NCBI GenBank assembly: GCA_910586105.1
Contig: CAJUGU010000140.1
Span: 1 to 9,038 of the forward strand
Length of the DNA: 9,038 nucleotides
Source of the DNA: an uncultured Eubacteriales bacterium
GTDB lineage: Bacteria > Bacillota > Clostridia > Oscillospirales > Butyricicoccaceae
Direction of reading: 5' to 3'
Under the pieces are notes generated by a model, which was given only the letters and a program-made list of their open reading frames with translations, was not told the DNA's origin and did no database searches. A program made the position numbers and the translations under genes. This document shows, one piece after another, positions 6,266 through 9,038 of the stretch. The stretch's first letter is position 1, and each line of letters opens with the position of its first letter.

Positions 6266-7315
6266 ATGTTTGATAATAGAAAAATTGAAGATTTCAAGGG
6301 CGTATGGGTCTTCTGTGAACAGCGCCAGGGTGTGCTTCAGAACACAGCGCTTGAGCTGATCTCCGAAGGCCGGAAGCTGGCGGACGAGCTTGGCGTAGAG
6401 CTGTGCGGCCTGCTGCTGGGCGACAACGTCGACGGCCTCGCAAAGGAAATCGGCGGGCACGGCGCAGACAAGGTACTGGTGTGCAACTCCCCGCTGCTGG
6501 CCAAGTATACAACCGATGCGTATGCAAAGGTCATCGTTGACGTGATCAAGGACAAGAAGCCGGAGATCTTCCTGATCGGCGCGACCAACATCGGCCGCGA
6601 CCTCGGCCCGCGTCTCGCCGCCCGTCTCGGCACCGGCCTGACCGCGGACTGCACCAAGCTCGAGATCGGCTACTCCCGTACCGACAACGAGCACAAGATC
6701 ATCCTTCAGACCCGCCCGGCATTCGGCGGCCACCTGATGGCGACCATCATCTGCCCGCGCTTCCGCCCGCAGATGTCGACCGTCCGTCCCGGCGTTATGA
6801 AGAAGAGCGCGTTCGATCAGGCAAAGGCTGACGCGGTCGTTGTGGAGAAGCCCGCGTTCGAGCTGTCCGAGGCTGATATCAAGACCAACGTTGTCGAGAT
6901 CGTCAAGGCTGCGAAGGAACTGGTCAACCTCTCCGAGGCCGGCGTGATTGTATCCGTAGGCCGCGGCATTTCCTCCGACGTGGAGAAGGGCCTTGCGCTG
7001 GCAAAGGAACTGGCAGACGAGCTGGGCGGCGTCGTTGGCGCTTCCCGTGCGGCGGTTGACTCCGGCTGGATCGCCGCCGATCATCAGGTCGGCCAGACCG
7101 GCCAGACCGTCCGCCCACAGCTGTATGTTGCGCTTGGCATTTCCGGCGCGATCCAGCATAAGGCCGGCATGCAGGATTCCGAGTGCATCGTTGCGATCAA
7201 CAAGAACGATTCCGCAGCGATCTTTGAGGTCGCTGACTACGGTATCTGCGGCGACCTGTTCAAGGTCGTTCCGATGCTGATCGAGGAAGTTAAGGCTGCA
7301 AAGGCTGCAAAGTAA
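6266..7315 (+). CDS. etfA: electron transfer flavoprotein alpha subunit, copy 2
   Basis: A 349-residue ETF alpha subunit, identical in protein and, by eye, in DNA to 2561-3610. The FAD-binding C-terminal domain is intact (GASRAAVDSGW 258-268, QVGQTGQTVRP 274-284, GISGAIQHKAGM 291-302). It has the same AAAGGAG site and 22-nt gap from etfB as copy 1. It is the last gene of operon 2. Unlike copy 1 it is not followed by the operon 1 terminators. Instead it faces a convergent recombinase remnant 76 nt away. Confidence 0.95.
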   Translation: MFDNRKIEDFKGVWVFCEQRQGVLQNTALELISEGRKLADELGVELCGLLLGDNVDGLAKEIGGHGADKVLVCNSPLLAKYTTDAYAKVIVDVIKDKKPEIFLIGATNIGRDLGPRLAARLGTGLTADCTKLEIGYSRTDNEHKIILQTRPAFGGHLMATIICPRFRPQMSTVRPGVMKKSAFDQAKADAVVVEKPAFELSEADIKTNVVEIVKAAKELVNLSEAGVIVSVGRGISSDVEKGLALAKELADELGGVVGASRAAVDSGWIAADHQVGQTGQTVRPQLYVALGISGAIQHKAGMQDSECIVAINKNDSAAIFEVADYGICGDLFKVVPMLIEEVKAAKAAK

Positions 7316-7335
7316 ATTTTTGAGATCGAAAGGCT

Positions 7336-7351
7336 CGCCCCACTGTGGGCG
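7336..7351. other. small hairpin after etfA copy 2
   Basis: CGCCC (7336-7340) pairs with GGGCG (7347-7351) around CACTGT. No T-run follows. It may stabilise the 3' end of the operon 2 transcript. Nothing else is recognised in 7316-7379. Confidence 0.3.
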
Positions 7352-7379
7352 GTGACGTAAGAAAACATTTTAAGCGAGG

Positions 7380-7409
7380 GTCGGCGTAGCGTCAAGCTGC
7401 GCCGACTTT
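7380..7409 (+). terminator. probable terminator of operon 2
   Basis: GTCGGCGTAGC (7380-7390) pairs with GCTGCGCCGAC (7396-7406) with one T-G wobble and a 5-nt loop. TTT follows, then a further T-rich patch at 7415-7421. The right arm overlaps the last codons and stop of the convergent recombinase remnant, so the operon may use sequence inside that remnant to terminate. Confidence 0.5.
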
Positions 7410-7793
7410 CGCATTATTTTTGTCTTGGGCAGTTTGGGATTGCTCCCGCGCTCCCTCAAAATCAAATGCACCAATGAAGTTATAGACGATCTCAATTTCC
7501 CGGATTTTCACCCGCTTCTGCTGTTCGTCGGTCGTGTAGGTGTCGGACACCCTGATCTGTTCCACGAACTCACGCAGGATGGTGGCGTCAAGCTGGGTCA
7601 TGTCCGTGTACTTCTTCACCACGGAAATGAACTTCCTGACGTTGGTTTTCTTCTGCTCCTGCTGTTTCACTTCCCGCCCCAGGGTTTCCACGACGGCCTT
7701 TAACTGTTCCTGCTCCTGTTCATAGTCACGGGACTGCTTGATAAACCGATCATCGGACAGCTTGCCGGAAATGTTGTCCTCAGAGAACTTTTG
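7392..7793 (-). pseudogene. large serine recombinase, C-terminal remnant
   Basis: The minus-strand frame is open from 7793 to a TGA at 7392-7394, giving about 133 residues. It contains EDNISGKLSDDRF near its start, a glutamine/glutamate-rich coiled coil (SRDYEQEQEQLK and on), then RKFISVVKKYTDMTQL, ILREFVEQIRV and EIEIVYNFIGAFDF. This order is typical of the C-terminal part of large serine recombinases of clostridial mobile elements (TnpX-like, with the DUF4368-type tail). The catalytic resolvase domain and zinc-ribbon part, several hundred residues, are missing; the frame ends in a TGA at 7794-7796. The protein cannot be active. It marks the edge of an old mobile element, which probably lay to the right, with the recombinase gene at its border as is usual. 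Confidence 0.75.
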
Positions 7794-7806
7794 TCAAGGG
7801 TTAATT

Positions 7807-8091
7807 TCAAAAAGTAGTTCGTCTGCCGCTATATGGACAGATGAACTGCTTCAGAATATATAATGGGAAATAACACCAACCACACCGGAGACTCCAAACA
7901 CCAGCAGATTCTTTTTTTCTCAAATAAGTCACCTTACGAACGGTCCAGCCAGCGCAATCTTGTGGAAGAATTGGAGACTCTGCTTTATAGTCCTCCACGA
8001 CCTCCTGGGTAGTTATGGACGAGTCCAGATCATGGTGGGACTCCCCCAGGATCAGGATTTTTCTCCTGCGCCTCTGCGGCGCAGATTGCAA
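7807..8091 (-). pseudogene. broken gene with KILILGESHHDLD motif
   Basis: The minus-strand frame reads RRRKILILGESHHDLD, then TTQEVVEDY near its start. This resembles the N-terminus of small clostridial proteins of the uracil-DNA glycosylase-like fold, judged from memory and not from a search. After AES the likely homologous continuation moves to another frame (FFHKIALAGPFVR around 7928-7966, then TGA), so a frameshift is likely. The rest of this frame shows no family features. The GC-rich arms CTGCGCC/GGCGCAG (8066-8084) lie across the expected start, and no ribosome binding site is convincing. I call it a decayed fragment. Confidence 0.4.
7816..7847. repeat. 10-bp inverted repeat next to the recombinase break
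   Basis: AGTTCGTCTG (7816-7825) and CAGATGAACT (7838-7847) pair with one G-T wobble, around a 12-nt loop that starts CC and ends GGA. It lies about 20 bp beyond the point where the recombinase frame breaks. It could be a stem at the 3' end of a lost minus-strand gene or part of an element end. Confidence 0.4.
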
Positions 8092-8092
8092 C

Positions 8093-8126
8093 CACCCCCC
8101 TGTACTTGTTTTGGTACAGGGGGGTG
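8093..8126. repeat. perfect 13-bp inverted repeat upstream of the phosphoesterase fragment
   Basis: CACCCCCCTGTAC (8093-8105) and its exact inverse GTACAGGGGGGTG (8114-8126) flank an 8-nt loop TTGTTTTG. No T-run follows, so it is a poor terminator. A weak promoter could overlap it (TTGTTT 8106-8111, TAAACT 8130-8135, 18 bp apart), which would make it an operator-like site for the gene starting at 8174. Confidence 0.5.
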
Positions 8127-8173
8127 TGCTAAACTTGCGGCAAATCCATCCAAGAAGAACGGGAGGAAACGCA

Positions 8174-8455
8174 ATGATTTATGCCATGTCAGATATTCAC
8201 GGCTGTTATGAAAAATACCGGGATATGCTGGAAACCATCAAGTGCGCGGCAGAGGACACCCTCTATGTGCTGGGGGATGTACTGGACCGGGGGCCGAACG
8301 GGTTCAAAATCCTGCTGGATATGGCGGCGCGGCCCAACGCAGTCGAGCTTCTGGGGAACCATGAGCTGTTGGCTGCCGCACATGGTTCAGTCAAACGGAC
8401 GGTATTCTTTCTCCGCAGGAGTGGATTGACATTGCCCGTGGAGCCCTTGGAATGA
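8174..8455 (+). pseudogene. metallophosphoesterase (PPP-type phosphatase), truncated
   Basis: The start is clear: GGGAGG at 8161-8166, then ATG at 8174. The protein begins MIYAMSDIHGCY and carries three metal-site motifs of PPP-type serine/threonine phosphatases and diadenosine tetraphosphatases: D-x-H (Asp7, His9), GDVLDRG (34-40) and GNHE (61-64). After about residue 66 the sequence no longer looks like the family, and the frame stops at 93 residues where roughly 220-250 are expected. The later metal-binding histidines are missing, so it should be inactive. The good ribosome binding site suggests the break is fairly recent. The break point is near 8370-8400, where sequence of another origin begins. 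Confidence 0.75.
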
Positions 8456-8806
8456 AAGACTTGATCCTCAAAACCATTGCCATTGGCAACCGGTCAGGCA
8501 AGCCAGTGGCCGCAGTGGGAAATGTGCGCACGGCAGATCAGGATTGGGGGATGTTCAGGAGCAGCATTGCTTATGGCATTCAAAAGGATGAGGGGGGATT
8601 TAGATGCGCCAAACTGTCTGGCGAACCGATGCAGCGAGGTCCGGATTTTCCCAGAGGATATACGGTGTCTTCAGCCCATCCTGCCCAACGCGTTTCTGAC
8701 TGTATCCGAGCTCTGCCGTGAGCAGCTCCAAACGCGGTATGGCGGTGCCATTCCTGAGACAGCACGGGAGCGGATCGAGTATGAGCTCGCTATGCTGCGA
8801 AACTGA
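8401..8806 (+). pseudogene. frameshifted pieces, possibly of DNA polymerase III alpha-type (PolC/DnaE)
   Basis: Two pieces in different frames look coding. The first (about 8401-8590) reads SPQEWIDIARGALGMKDL and later GNRSGKPVAAVGNVRTAD, which resembles the 'GKPVVATGDVH' stretch of the PHP/polymerase region of PolC. The second (about 8590-8806) contains LANRCSEVR, then VSELCREQLQTRYG and PETARERIEYELAML, like the segment before the catalytic core of PolC/DnaE, and ends at TGA 8804. The order of the pieces fits one parent gene with a frameshift and an internal loss. The recognition is from memory and weak. If right, this is a non-functional piece left by a mobile element or by recombination. 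Confidence 0.35.
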
Positions 8807-8950
8807 ATGCCCTTGCCAAAGGCTGGCAGCGGATATCGGATCCCTTATGGGCGTGCTGAGGATTTTTCCAACCTGTTTCGGGTAATTTTGCGCCTGCACA
8901 GAGCCCGAGTCTGCGATACCGGCCGGGAGGATCTACTGGAGCAGCTGTGA
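8807..8950 (+). other. short open frame of unknown meaning
   Basis: Directly after the TGA at 8804-8806, ATG at 8807 opens 47 codons in the same frame, ending at TGA 8948-8950. The product contains RIPYGRAEDFSNLFRV and REDLLEQL. No ribosome binding site precedes it. It may be the end of another broken gene. I do not recognise it. Confidence 0.25.
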
Positions 8951-8990
8951 TTTACAGATTGATGAAGGAACCATTGTGTGGGAGGCCGGT

Positions 8991-9038
8991 ATGAACGCTC
9001 AAGAAATCAAGAACATCCTGATCGCCTATCTGAAGGCA
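8991..9038 (+). CDS. start of an unknown ORF, cut by the window end
   Basis: ATG at 8991 follows GGGAGG (8980-8985) after 5 nt. The first 16 residues, MNAQEIKNILIAYLKA, are followed by the window end. The same frame is open upstream to 8886 (IDEGTIVWEAG just before the ATG), so this could be the middle of a broken gene and not a true start. I cannot assign a function. Confidence 0.3.
   Translation, partial: MNAQEIKNILIAYLKA

Larger units (their letters stand above)
5443..7315 (+). repeat. 1873-bp direct repeat, copy B (etfB-etfA)
   Basis: Second copy of the block at 1738-3610, offset 3705 bp. The two mismatches lie within the first 45 bp. The identical tract ends with the etfA stop codon, after which this copy continues ATTTTTGAG. 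Neither edge carries terminal inverted repeats or a target-site duplication that I can see, so it does not look like a transposon insertion. Confidence 0.93.

Noticed and set aside
7425..7703. Plus-strand 92-codon frame opposite the recombinase remnant
   Set aside because: The minus strand carries recognisable recombinase motifs; the plus frame has no family features.
8600..8899. Minus-strand 99-codon frame
   Set aside because: No ribosome binding site or recognisable motif; the plus strand gives the more protein-like reading.

Overview
The window looks like chromosomal DNA of a GC-rich anaerobic member of the Clostridia (Firmicutes), possibly a gut butyrate- or propionate-type fermenter. 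The reasons are strong GGGAGG/AAGGAG ribosome binding sites, sigma-A type promoters (TTGACA/TATAAT), GC-rich codon use, the acyl-CoA dehydrogenase plus electron-transfer flavoprotein (ETF) gene set, and a remnant of a large serine recombinase of the kind common in clostridial mobile elements. The taxonomic placement is inference.

Layout. Positions 1-115 hold a GC-rich imperfect tandem repeat with no clear gene. Positions 116-568 hold a T-rich stretch, a good promoter (282-309) and a leader of about 250 nt. Operon 1 (569-3610) is acyl-CoA dehydrogenase 1, etfB and etfA. Positions 3611-4282 hold terminators, a second promoter (3859-3887) and a leader of about 390 nt rich in stem-loops. Operon 2 (4283-7315) has the same gene order: acyl-CoA dehydrogenase 2, etfB and etfA. 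A hairpin at 7380-7406 probably ends it. From 7392 to the window end there is a graveyard of gene pieces: the C-terminal part of a serine recombinase (minus strand), a broken gene with a KILILGESHHDLD motif (minus), the N-terminal third of a metallophosphoesterase (plus), pieces that may come from a DNA polymerase III alpha-type gene, and the first codons of a further ORF running off the end.

How the genes work together. Each operon encodes a flavin-dependent acyl-CoA dehydrogenase plus both subunits of its ETF partner. The ETF sequences resemble the type that takes electrons from NADH and, in the known butyryl-CoA dehydrogenase/ETF complexes, bifurcates them between an enoyl-CoA and ferredoxin. 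The two dehydrogenases are clearly diverged paralogues, so they may handle different acyl-CoA substrates. The two etfBA pairs encode identical proteins and differ, by eye, at only two synonymous bases near the start of etfB over 1873 bp. The identity stops sharply at the etfA stop codon.

The most notable points are this contrast between homogenised etfBA and diverged dehydrogenases, the elaborate stem-loop leader of operon 2, and the scar of a decayed mobile element directly downstream of operon 2. I saw no CRISPR array, tRNA or rRNA.
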